DNA of 9,024 nt from Thermoplasmata archaeon (lineage in GTDB: Archaea > Thermoplasmatota > Thermoplasmata > Lutacidiplasmatales > UBA184): positions 1-9,024 of the forward strand of contig JASIDM010000012.1 of NCBI GenBank assembly GCA_030044695.1, written 5' to 3'. Of this stretch, positions 1 to 6,068 are shown in pieces; within the stretch, counting starts at the first letter, position 1; the number at the start of each line of letters is the position of its first letter. Made by a program: the position numbers and the translations under genes. Under the pieces are notes generated by a model. The model did no database searches, was not told the origin of the DNA, and was given only the letters and a program-made list of their open reading frames with translations.

Positions 1-383
1 GGAGGGTGGACCCGCACCTCGCGGGGGAGGTGGCGCTCGAGCCCCACGTCGTGGTTGCCGAGCACCACCTCCGGCCGGATCCCGGCGTGGAGGAGGGTCG
101 CGAAGACGTCGAAGACGACCGGACGAAGCCACGACGGCACGCCGACGATCGGGTGCTTGACGTCCCCGGCGACGATCAGGCGCCGAACGCGCGCCTCGCG
201 GCAGATCCCGACGGCCGACGCCGCGAGCTCGGGGGCCGACGCCCCGGGAGGACCGAGCGGCGACTCCGCCCGCGCCGCGAGGCCGAGGTGGAGGTCGGCG
301 ATCACCACGGCGCTGGGCCGCCCGCGGGCCGACCGGAGGACGACGCCCCGTCGGTTCAGCACCGGGTGGAGCGTCGTCGGCAC
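1..383 (-). CDS. Calcineurin-like metallophosphoesterase, archaeal type (3' end cut by window)
   Basis: The minus strand encodes the N-terminal half of a metallophosphoesterase that runs off the window start. Counting from the GTG at 383, the metal-binding motifs appear in family order: DLH at about residues 30-32, GDVKH at 73-77 and GNHD at 109-112. The GDxKH form is the one seen in archaeal MJ0037-like phosphoesterases. These are binuclear-metal hydrolases of phosphoester bonds, and the physiological substrate is usually unknown. The GTG start gives the usual ~28-residue lead-in before ADLHLG. An in-frame ATG at 455 would add 24 Pro/Gly/Arg-rich residues and lies only about 10 nt from the strong TATA box, so I prefer the GTG. 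No clear Shine-Dalgarno sequence precedes either start. Family call is firm; start is uncertain. The gene is divergent from the COG1395 regulator. Confidence 0.85.
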   Translation of the reverse strand, partial: MPTTLHPVLNRRGVVLRSARGRPSAVVIADLHLGLAARAESPLGPPGASAPELAASAVGICREARVRRLIVAGDVKHPIVGVPSWLRPVVFDVFATLLHAGIRPEVVLGNHDVGLERHLPREVRVHP

Positions 384-460
384 CGTCGCGGCTAGGGGCC
401 CAGGGGGATGACGGTTCGGCCCGGGCCGGTGCGGCCCGCCGAGGGGGCGGTTCATGGGTA

Positions 461-468
461 TTTATATA
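461..468 (+). promoter_or_regulatory. Archaeal TATA box for the COG1395 gene, possibly bidirectional
   Basis: TTTATATA lies inside the most AT-rich stretch of the window (about 457-490). Its centre is 38 nt before the ATG at 503, so a start of transcription about 26 nt downstream would leave a leader of roughly 12 nt. A G-run at 491-495 precedes the ATG and may act as a weak ribosome-binding site. The element is nearly symmetric and could also serve the divergent phosphoesterase, giving a minus-strand transcription start near 438. A second AT-rich stretch (GTTATC on the minus strand, 474-479) could be an independent minus-strand box. Confidence 0.6.
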
Positions 469-502
469 GAAGAGATAACTCGAATCGTTAGGGGGAACGT
501 CG

Positions 503-1480
503 ATGGCCCGTCCGAGGGACCGCTGGATCGATCGGATCCGGGAGCTGCTCGAGCAGGCCGGCTTCTACGTGGCCGCGACGACCGGCGCCCGGCCGTCGAG
601 CTTCGATCTCGTCGCGCGGCGCGACGCGACGCTGCTCCTCATCAAGGCGCTCAAGAACGTCGACGCGCTGGACGCCGAGGAGGCGACCCGGCTCCAGGAG
701 CTCGGGCGGCTGTTCCCGGCGGTGGTCCTGGTCCTCGGGCAGCGCTCGGGCGCGGCCGCCCTCGAGGAGGGGGTCGTCTACACGCGCTACGGCGTGCCGA
801 TCGTCCACGAGGGCACGCTGCGGGAGTACCTCGAGAAGGCGCTGCCGCCGTTCCTGTACGCGAGCCCCGGCGGGGTGTTCGCCCGGGTCGATGGCGACCG
901 TCTGCGCGAGCTCCGTCTCGAGCGCCGGCTCTCCCTCGGCGCGCTCGCGGCGATCGCCGGCGTCTCCCGACGCGCCATCCAGCTGTACGAGGAGGGCCAG
1001 GGGGCCGAGGCGGGCGTGATCGAGCGGATCGAAGCGCACTTCGACGAGCCGCTGGTGCGACCGCTGGACCTGTTCGAGCCCGCCGTGCCGCGCGAGACCC
1101 CGCGGAGCCCGGACGCGACGGCGAACGAGGTCGAGCGCCGTCCGGCCCCGACCGGCGACACGCTGCTCGACGGGGTGTTCCGGCAGCTCGACGGCCTCGG
1201 CCTCGAGGTCACGATCACCGTGCGCGCCCCGTTCGACGCCCTGGCCCGGGCCCAGGACGTCCTGCTGACGGGCGTCGGCAGCCTGCGGACGGCCGCGCGC
1301 CGGGCCGAGATCCTCCACGAGATCGCGCGCGTCGCCGAGGGCCACGCCATGTTCGTCGTCCGGGAGAGCGCCCACCGCACGGCGATCGACGGCCTGCCGA
1401 TCCTCACCGTCGCCGAGCTGAAGCGCCATCGCGACCCCGACGAGCTGCTCGAGGCGCTCGCGGAGCGCGAGGGGCCGTGA
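503..1480 (+). CDS. Putative HTH-type transcriptional regulator, COG1395 / MJ0164-like family
   Basis: This 325-aa protein matches the archaeal family of putative HTH-type regulators in length and architecture. Residues ~1-120 look like an endonuclease-like fold: a hydrophobic strand with FDLVARR (34-40) followed by LLLIKALKN (44-52), the D...K spacing of PD-(D/E)xK-like domains. A Cro/C1-type helix-turn-helix follows at about 133-165 (RELRLERRLSLGALAAIAGV then SRRAIQLYEEG). After a polar linker (~195-218), a C-terminal alpha/beta domain (~220-310) has VTITVRAPFD and the closing ILTVAELKRHRDPDEL. It probably binds DNA, but target and effector are not deducible. Whether the N-terminal domain retains nuclease activity is unknown; in this family it is generally treated as regulatory. 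ATG start at 503 with a short leader. Its TGA overlaps the next start by 4 bp. Confidence 0.88.
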   Translation: MARPRDRWIDRIRELLEQAGFYVAATTGARPSSFDLVARRDATLLLIKALKNVDALDAEEATRLQELGRLFPAVVLVLGQRSGAAALEEGVVYTRYGVPIVHEGTLREYLEKALPPFLYASPGGVFARVDGDRLRELRLERRLSLGALAAIAGVSRRAIQLYEEGQGAEAGVIERIEAHFDEPLVRPLDLFEPAVPRETPRSPDATANEVERRPAPTGDTLLDGVFRQLDGLGLEVTITVRAPFDALARAQDVLLTGVGSLRTAARRAEILHEIARVAEGHAMFVVRESAHRTAIDGLPILTVAELKRHRDPDELLEALAEREGP

Positions 1481-2127
1481 TCGCCTCGACGGTCTCCGCC
1501 GGCGGGACGTTCCTCCTGCTCGGGCCGGTCCGGGGCCTCGCGTCGGACGCCCTCGCGATCGCGCCGGCCCTGGACGGGTTCGCCCCGGAGGCGATCGGCG
1601 CCGGCGTCGCCGCCGAGGAGCTGCACGGGCTCGTCGAGTACTTCGTCGACGCTCCCGCCGAGCCCGTGGTGCCCCTCACCCCCGTGGAGCTGAGCGAGGT
1701 CCGCGGGCTCTGCCGCTTCGGCGAGGTCAGGGTCCCGAACCCGGCGTTCCTCGAGGCCCTCGCCTGGGGCGGGGCCCGCGGCGTCGCCGTGAGCTCCCTG
1801 GACCCCAACGAGGAGGAGTCGGCGGACCTGTTCACGGAGCACATCGGCTACGTCGAGCTCGTCCGCCGCACGGTGCGGGAGCACCGCCTGGGCCGATCCC
1901 CGCCCAAGCCGTCGTCCGCGGACGCCTTCGCCCTGAGCTGGGACCGCTCCGTCGCCGGGGGCCGGGGCTCGCGGCGCCTCGCGGCCGCCCGCGACGACCA
2001 CCTGGCGACCCAGGCCCATCGCCTCGCGCAGGGCCGCCGCCGCGTCGCGGTGGTCGTCGATCGCGAGAGGTTCGCCTCCGTGCGGGACCGCCTCGGCGGG
2101 GCGTCCGGCCCCGCGGCGACGCGCTAG
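1477..2127 (+). CDS. Uncharacterised protein, possibly TraB/ChaN-like fold
   Basis: I do not recognise this 216-aa protein with certainty. The GTG start at 1477 sits in a GTGA overlap with the stop of the COG1395 gene, with a GGAG at 1462-1465 that could serve as ribosome-binding site, so it is probably co-translated. No signal peptide or membrane segment is evident. The N-terminus has a hydrophobic strand and glycine turn (FLLLGPVRGLASDALAI, 12-28), followed by GAGVAAEELHGLVEYF (41-56). A middle segment SLDPNEEESADLFTEHIGYV lies at 107-126. The C-terminus has a charged helix with RDDHLATQAHRL (172-183) leading into the strand VAVVVDRERF (190-199). The order GT/H-like strand, RDxxLA helix, VVVV strand recalls TraB/PrgY-like proteins. 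However, the N-terminal His of that family is absent (GPVRG), so the assignment is tentative. Reading frame well supported by coupling and codon pattern. Confidence 0.75.
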   Translation: MIASTVSAGGTFLLLGPVRGLASDALAIAPALDGFAPEAIGAGVAAEELHGLVEYFVDAPAEPVVPLTPVELSEVRGLCRFGEVRVPNPAFLEALAWGGARGVAVSSLDPNEEESADLFTEHIGYVELVRRTVREHRLGRSPPKPSSADAFALSWDRSVAGGRGSRRLAAARDDHLATQAHRLAQGRRRVAVVVDRERFASVRDRLGGASGPAATR

Positions 2128-2145
2128 CGCCGCCCGCTCCGCCCC

Positions 2146-2688
2146 TCAGGCCTCGCGGGCGAGGATCCGCGTGAGCGTCTCGCGGGCCGCCGAGCGGAAC
2201 GAGGTGAGGTCCCCCTCGTTGACGAGCATGCCGTCGGCGAGGATGAACGCCCCGCCGATCCCGAACTTGAGCTCCCGCTGGTCCCGGTCGAAGAACTCCT
2301 GCAGGTTGGCGCCGTCGTCCGAGCGCCCGCGCCGCTGCATCCTCTCGTAGCGGGTCTCCGGCGAGGAGAAGATCCCGAGCACGAACAGGTCCCCGAACTG
2401 GTGGCGGAAGCAGGTGATCTCCGCGTCGGAGCGGCAGCCGTCGACGAGCATCTTCGTCTCGATCAGCTTCGGCAGCGCCCGCTGGGCCCAGATGGCGGCG
2501 CCGTGCTTGTCGCGCTCCTCCGCGGCGAGGCGCGACAGCGCCGAGCCGTTCGGCGCGATCCCGCGCCGGGACGCCTCGTTGCGGACCAGGTCGCCCATCT
2601 TGAGCGTCGCGAGGCCGATCGAGCGGGCGACCCCGACGAGCTCGTCCTTGCCCGAGCCGGGCATCCCGACCGTGACGATCAGTTTCAT
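2146..2688 (-). CDS. UPF0200 P-loop nucleotide kinase (dephospho-CoA kinase-like)
   Basis: This 180-aa protein fits the archaeal UPF0200 family, P-loop NTPases related to dephospho-CoA and adenylate kinases. It begins MKLIVTVGMPGSGKDE, with the Walker A GMPGSGKDE at 8-16 (Lys14). GDLVRNEASRRG (32-43) is a nucleotide-binding helix as in CMP/AMP kinases. VDGCRSDAE (82-90) matches the conserved DGxRS motif, and RRGRSDD (119-125) is a basic LID-like segment. ERD-like FDRDQRELKFGIG (133-145) and VNEG (156-159) are also typical. Length matches the family. The substrate is not established for the family; phosphoryl transfer from ATP to a nucleotide or CoA precursor is inferred. The ATG at 2688 overlaps the stop of the coiled-coil gene by 4 bp (ATGA). 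No separate ribosome-binding site is visible, so translation probably depends on coupling. Confidence 0.9.
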   Translation of the reverse strand: MKLIVTVGMPGSGKDELVGVARSIGLATLKMGDLVRNEASRRGIAPNGSALSRLAAEERDKHGAAIWAQRALPKLIETKMLVDGCRSDAEITCFRHQFGDLFVLGIFSSPETRYERMQRRGRSDDGANLQEFFDRDQRELKFGIGGAFILADGMLVNEGDLTSFRSAARETLTRILAREA

Positions 2689-3332
2689 GACGGTGGGGGC
2701 GACGTCGGCTCCGACGACGTCGTCGCGGGGGGCGGGGAGGCGGCCGGGGCGGCTGTTGGCGGCGGCGTCGCCGTGGTCGCGGCGTCCTGTTCGGCGGCCA
2801 GTTGGAGGCGATCGGCCCGGTGACGGAACTGGGTCGCCTCCTGGCCCGCGAGGTGGGCGGCCTCGAGGTAGCGATCGACCTTCACCTTCAGCTCGGCGGT
2901 CTTCTGGGTCCGCTGGGCGGCCCGCAGTTCGAGCGAGCGCGCCTTCTGCTGCAGGTCGACGACCTTCTGCTGGAGCTTGCGGATGCGGTAGTGGAGCGCG
3001 GTGACGTCGCTCGTCAGGGCCGCCGCCGAGCGGCGGGACGTCGCGGCGTCGACGTCCCGCTGGTGCTGCTTGATCTCCTGCTCGATCACCGGCACCCCGC
3101 CCAGGACCTTCTGGCCCTTCTCCCGCAGCAACGTCGCCTGGTGGCGGAGCCGTTCGATCTTGGTGTTGATCCGCGAGACGCGCTGCTCGTACCGGGCCGC
3201 CACCTGGTCCTGCCGTGCCGCCATCTCGAGCAGCTTGGTGACATCGGCGTACTGCTGGCCGAGGAACCGGGAGCGGCGGAGCTGCGCCGCGGTCGACGCG
3301 CCGCTCGTCGGGGGCGTCGGTCCGTCGGACAT
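2685..3332 (-). CDS. Coiled-coil protein of unknown function with Pro/Ala/Thr/Ser tail
   Basis: A 215-aa protein with no recognised enzymatic motif. Residues ~1-15 are a flexible Ser/Thr/Pro head. About 17-185 is almost unbroken helix rich in Gln, Arg, Glu, Lys, Leu and Ala, with heptad-like spacing, such as RINTKIERLRHQATLLREKG and VTALHYRIRKLQQKVVDLQQ. One likely break lies near LGGVPV. The last ~30 residues are low-complexity Ala/Thr/Pro/Ser ending SPPPS. No signal peptide or membrane segment. A scaffold or oligomerising role is inferred from composition only. ATG at 3332 is chosen; GTG at 3338 in the same frame would add two residues. Both lie at near-leaderless distance (24-30 nt) from the TATA-like element at 3357-3365. 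The 4-bp overlap with the UPF0200 kinase suggests stoichiometric co-expression. Confidence 0.82.
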   Translation of the reverse strand: MSDGPTPPTSGASTAAQLRRSRFLGQQYADVTKLLEMAARQDQVAARYEQRVSRINTKIERLRHQATLLREKGQKVLGGVPVIEQEIKQHQRDVDAATSRRSAAALTSDVTALHYRIRKLQQKVVDLQQKARSLELRAAQRTQKTAELKVKVDRYLEAAHLAGQEATQFRHRADRLQLAAEQDAATTATPPPTAAPAASPPPATTSSEPTSPPPS

Positions 3333-3356
3333 CGACACCGTAGCACGGGGCTCGCG

Positions 3357-3365
3357 AGATATAGC
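3357..3365 (-). promoter_or_regulatory. TATA-like promoter of the coiled-coil/UPF0200 operon
   Basis: On the minus strand GCTATATCT lies in the short gap between glyS stop and the coiled-coil start, preceded by GCGAACC as a possible BRE. Its centre is ~29 nt from the ATG at 3332 and ~23 nt from the GTG at 3338, so the mRNA would be leaderless or nearly so. The core GAACCGCTAT is shared with the promoter upstream of the PfkB-type kinase (6036-6045). This indicates that the operon is not simply read through from glyS. Confidence 0.5.
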
Positions 3366-3389
3366 GGTTCGCGCCGACGCTCCGGGCCG

Positions 3390-4892
3390 TCACGACCCCG
3401 ACGGTCGGGGGGGACGGAGCGCGGGAGCCAGGCGCGCCACGAGCTCGGCGGCCGGGACCCGCTCCTGACCCTTCGTGTCCCGGCTGCGCAGCGTCACCGT
3501 GCCGTGCTCGGGTCCCTCGCCGACGGTACCGCCGTCGACGGTGACGCAGAACGGGGTCCCCGCCTCGTCCATGCGCGCGTACCGCTTGCCGATCGAGCTC
3601 GCCTCGTCGTACTCGGCCGGGATCCCGGCCGCCAGCAGCTGCTCGGTCAGGGCCTCCGCGACGGCGCGATGCTCCTTGGCGATCAAGGGGAACACCCCTA
3701 CCGCCACGGGGGCGAGGTACGCCGGCAGTCGGAAGACGGTGCGGTCGCCGTCGCGCCCGAGCAGGACGTCCGCCAGGGTCCAGAGGTTGCGGTCGACCCC
3801 GAAGGTCAGCTCCAGCACGTGCGGGACCAGCCGCCGGTCGGTGCCCCGGCTCACCGACAGGTCCTTGCCCGAACCCTCGGCGTGGCGGCGAAGGTCGTAC
3901 TCGCCGCGGTAGTGGACGGCCCCGACCTCCTTGAAGCCGCCAAGGCTCTCGGTGTACACCTCGGCGTCGAACTGGAGCCGGTTGTAGAAGGCGCGCTCCT
4001 TGTCGGATTTCTCGAAGAAGCGGATCCGCTCGGCAGGGTAGCGCAGCACGTCCCGCAGGAACCGCAGGAGGTGGACGAGGTGGTCGACGTAGAACTCCGG
4101 GAGCCCCCCGGCGACCAGCTCGCGGGCGGGGACCAGCTCGACCGACCCCTCGCCGCGCTCGCGCCGCTCGGCCCGGAGCACCGGGACCTTCTCGTCGGCG
4201 AGGCTCCCGAGGTGGCCCGGCGGCTCCTCGGGGTCGAAGAAGATCTGCAGCTCGGCCTGCGTGAACGACCGCAGGCGGAACAGCACCTGGCGCGGCGCGA
4301 TCTCGTTGCGGTACACCCGCCCGACGACGGCGATCCCGAGCGGGAGCGCCTTGCGCCCGACCTCCCACATCCGGGCGAACGCGAGGTAGCTCGCCTGCGC
4401 GGTCTCGGGAAGGAGGTAGGCGCGCTCGGTCCGGGCGACGCCGAACGGCACGTCGAACATCAGGTTGAACGCCGCCGGCACGCTGAGGGCCGTCGAGCCG
4501 CAGCTCGGGCATCGGACCTGGTGGCTCCGCACGACCTCCTCGATCTGCGCGGGGGCGAGCCCGTCGATCCCGTTGGGCCGGACCTTCTCGAGGACCGTCT
4601 CCGCGCGGAACGTCGCGTGGCAGGCGTCGCAGGTGATCTCGGGATCGGTGAAGTTCTCCAGGTGGCCGGAGGCACGGACGACCGCCTCCGGGACGATCTC
4701 CGCCGGCTCGATGCGGTAGTAGTCCGGCGAGCGACCGACGAACCAGCTCACCCACGCCTCCTCCAAGCGGCGCTTGAGCGCCGTGCCGAGGGGGCCGTAG
4801 TCGTAGAGACCTTGGGCGCCGCCGTAGATCTCGGCCGTCGGCCAGAGGAACCCCCGCCGACGCAGGAGGGCGTACAGCTCGTCGAGCTTCAT
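3390..4892 (-). CDS. glyS: Glycine--tRNA ligase (alpha2, class II, archaeal/eukaryotic type)
   Basis: This 500-aa protein charges tRNA-Gly with glycine in the cytoplasm. The N-terminus RRGFLWPTAEIYGGAQGLYD and DYGPLG (31-36) are the alpha2 GlyRS signature. CDAC (88-91) and CPSC (128-131) form a zinc-ribbon insertion. Class II motif 2 is seen as YRNEIAPRQVLFRLRSFTQA (194-213) and motif 3 as ELTFGVDRNLW (361-371). The C-terminal anticodon-binding domain covers ~390-490, including LAPVAVGVFPLIAKEH (393-408) and ASSIGKRYARMDEAGTPF (431-448). The length suggests a complete enzyme, though somewhat shorter than many archaeal homologues (commonly ~550-580 from general knowledge). The usual REFTQ of motif 2 reads RSFTQ here. 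The ATG at 4892 overlaps the amidohydrolase stop by 4 bp (ATGA); no ribosome-binding site is evident, so coupling is likely. Confidence 0.96.
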   Translation of the reverse strand: MKLDELYALLRRRGFLWPTAEIYGGAQGLYDYGPLGTALKRRLEEAWVSWFVGRSPDYYRIEPAEIVPEAVVRASGHLENFTDPEITCDACHATFRAETVLEKVRPNGIDGLAPAQIEEVVRSHQVRCPSCGSTALSVPAAFNLMFDVPFGVARTERAYLLPETAQASYLAFARMWEVGRKALPLGIAVVGRVYRNEIAPRQVLFRLRSFTQAELQIFFDPEEPPGHLGSLADEKVPVLRAERRERGEGSVELVPARELVAGGLPEFYVDHLVHLLRFLRDVLRYPAERIRFFEKSDKERAFYNRLQFDAEVYTESLGGFKEVGAVHYRGEYDLRRHAEGSGKDLSVSRGTDRRLVPHVLELTFGVDRNLWTLADVLLGRDGDRTVFRLPAYLAPVAVGVFPLIAKEHRAVAEALTEQLLAAGIPAEYDEASSIGKRYARMDEAGTPFCVTVDGGTVGEGPEHGTVTLRSRDTKGQERVPAAELVARLAPALRPPRPSGS

Positions 4893-5977
4893 GGGGAGGG
4901 GCCGCTCCGCCCGGGCCGGGGGCGCACGATAACCTGTTCGGTGGTCCGCGTCACGACCTGGTACGCCGGATCGTCCGGCGGGAGCCGGAGCACGAGGGGC
5001 CGGACCGGGTTCCCCGGGGCGATGCGGGCCGCCCCGGGCTGCCCGAGCCACCGCCAGGGCTCGACCAGCGCGGCGCGAGCGAGGAACGCCGCCGAGGCGG
5101 GCCGCCCGACCAGGCGGCTGGCGGCGTAGGCGAACTGCAGCTCGGACCAGACGGACGGCGCGTGGAACATGGCGTTGTCGGTACCGATCAGCAGGCGGAG
5201 GCCGGTCCGCTCCATCGCCTCGAGGTCGGGTTGCCGGCCGAACAGGGCGTTCGACCGCGGGCAGACCGCCACGGTCACCCCGGCGTCGCGCACGGCCGCC
5301 AGGTCGTCGGCGGTCGCCTTGGCGAGGTGCACGAGCAGGTCCGGGGCCGGGTCCAGGTAGGACTCGGGGGCCTCCCGGACCGCCTCGCTCGCGTGCAGCC
5401 CGAAGCGCTTGCCCGCGTCGTGGGCGGCCCGGGCGACCGCACGCCGGTCCTCCGGGGCCTCGTCCCGGGCGCTCGAGAGCCCGATGCCGTCCGCCGTGGC
5501 CAGGAGCTCCCGCAGCTCCTCCGCCTCGATCGGCCGGCGGAGCGGGCGACCGAAGACCACGCCTTGGACCGGCTGATCCCGCAGGGCGGCCCGCAAGAGG
5601 TCGACCCCCGCCCGGCCCTCCTCGCGGAAGTCCACGACCGCCGCGACCCCCTCCCGGGCCATGCGGCGAAGCGCGAGCCGCATCGCCGCGGTCTTGCGGG
5701 CGCGGGGGGCCGTGGCGAGGAGTCGGAACTTGTAGCCGTGGGGAGGCGCGACGAGCTCCTCGACGGGTCCTGCGGGCGGCTCCCGCACCGAGACGGCGTC
5801 CCCCAGGTGGGTGTGGCCGTTCACCGGCGGGGGGACCACGATCCCTCGGACCGCCCGCTCGCGGCCGTGGGAGGAGGCGCTTCCCGGCGAGCCGACCTCC
5901 TCGACGAACCCGTCCCGGAGCCGGACGTACGCCGGGCGCGGGCCGTCGACGTCCAGCACCGCGCCCTCGACCAGCAT
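4889..5977 (-). CDS. Metal-dependent amidohydrolase (COG0402-like deaminase/chlorohydrolase family)
   Basis: This 362-aa protein has the metal-ligand set of the amidohydrolase superfamily in order: NGHTH (53-57), LHASE (194-198), LVHLAK (215-220) and GTDN (265-268). CPRSNALFG (239-247) between the last two is typical of the cytosine deaminase / TRZ-ATZ / SAH-MTA deaminase group. N- and C-terminal strands (MLVEGAVLDV; ARIAPGNPVRPLVLRL) supply the small beta domain. It likely hydrolyses a C-N bond, perhaps deaminating a purine-related compound; the substrate cannot be read from sequence. At 362 aa it is shorter than many family members (often ~400-450). The ATG at 5977 is chosen because residues upstream (to 6130) are low-complexity and cross the promoter region. 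First gene of a coupled pair with glyS. Confidence 0.87.
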   Translation of the reverse strand: MLVEGAVLDVDGPRPAYVRLRDGFVEEVGSPGSASSHGRERAVRGIVVPPPVNGHTHLGDAVSVREPPAGPVEELVAPPHGYKFRLLATAPRARKTAAMRLALRRMAREGVAAVVDFREEGRAGVDLLRAALRDQPVQGVVFGRPLRRPIEAEELRELLATADGIGLSSARDEAPEDRRAVARAAHDAGKRFGLHASEAVREAPESYLDPAPDLLVHLAKATADDLAAVRDAGVTVAVCPRSNALFGRQPDLEAMERTGLRLLIGTDNAMFHAPSVWSELQFAYAASRLVGRPASAAFLARAALVEPWRWLGQPGAARIAPGNPVRPLVLRLPPDDPAYQVVTRTTEQVIVRPRPGRSGPSP

Positions 5978-6002
5978 CGACCGCCGCGGCCCGGCGGAGG
6001 GT

Positions 6003-6036
6003 CCGGCTCGCTTAAGCCGGCCCCTCTCGGGGGCCG
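6003..6036. repeat. Two adjacent inverted repeats in the divergent promoter region
   Basis: CCGGCT (6003-6008) pairs with AGCCGG (6015-6020) around CGCTTA. CGGCCCC (6018-6024) pairs perfectly with GGGGCCG (6030-6036) around TCTCG. They share three bases, so both cannot fold fully at once. They lie between the amidohydrolase and PfkB-kinase starts and could be operators or chance palindromes; short GC arms are common in DNA of this composition. Confidence 0.3.
6011..6016 (-). promoter_or_regulatory. TATA-like CTTAAG, candidate promoter of the amidohydrolase-glyS operon
   Basis: CTTAAG is one of only two AT-bearing islands in this 91-bp divergent region. Its centre is about 36 nt from the ATG at 5977, allowing a leader of roughly 10 nt. 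It is palindromic, so it could be read on either strand, but the plus-strand kinase has a better-placed element at 6041-6047. A similar TTAAG core precedes purQ. Confidence 0.35.
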
Positions 6037-6040
6037 AACC

Positions 6041-6047
6041 GCTATCT
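6041..6047 (+). promoter_or_regulatory. TATA-like promoter of the PfkB kinase-moeA operon
   Basis: GCTATCT, preceded by GAACC, has its centre 25-28 nt upstream of the GTG pair at 6069/6072. This implies a leaderless mRNA, consistent with the absence of a Shine-Dalgarno sequence. The same GAACCGCTAT core occurs upstream of the coiled-coil gene on the other strand. Confidence 0.45.
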
Positions 6048-6068
6048 CCGTCGGACGGTCGACGGCCC

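Noticed and set aside
454..1476. Upstream extension of the uncharacterised gene to an ATG at 454
   Set aside because: It lies over the promoter and off-frame within the COG1395 gene and is Arg/Ala/Pro-rich. The GTG at 1477 in the GTGA overlap is the natural start.
787..2019. Minus-strand open frame of about 410 codons
   Set aside because: Antisense to the COG1395 gene and its partner. Low-complexity translation without motifs.
2128..2145. Possible terminator between convergent genes
   Set aside because: The 18-bp gap is GC-rich, with no clear hairpin and no T-run on either strand.
2146..4755. Very long minus-strand open frame, about 870 codons
   Set aside because: Only its last 180 codons (from the ATG at 2688) are a real gene. 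The rest is Pro/Arg/Gly-rich antisense or off-frame reading across the coiled-coil gene and glyS, as expected where stop codons are rare in GC-rich DNA.
2802..5129. Plus-strand open frame of about 775 codons
   Set aside because: Entirely antisense to the coiled-coil gene and glyS, which have clear coding and family motifs. No motif is visible in its translation.
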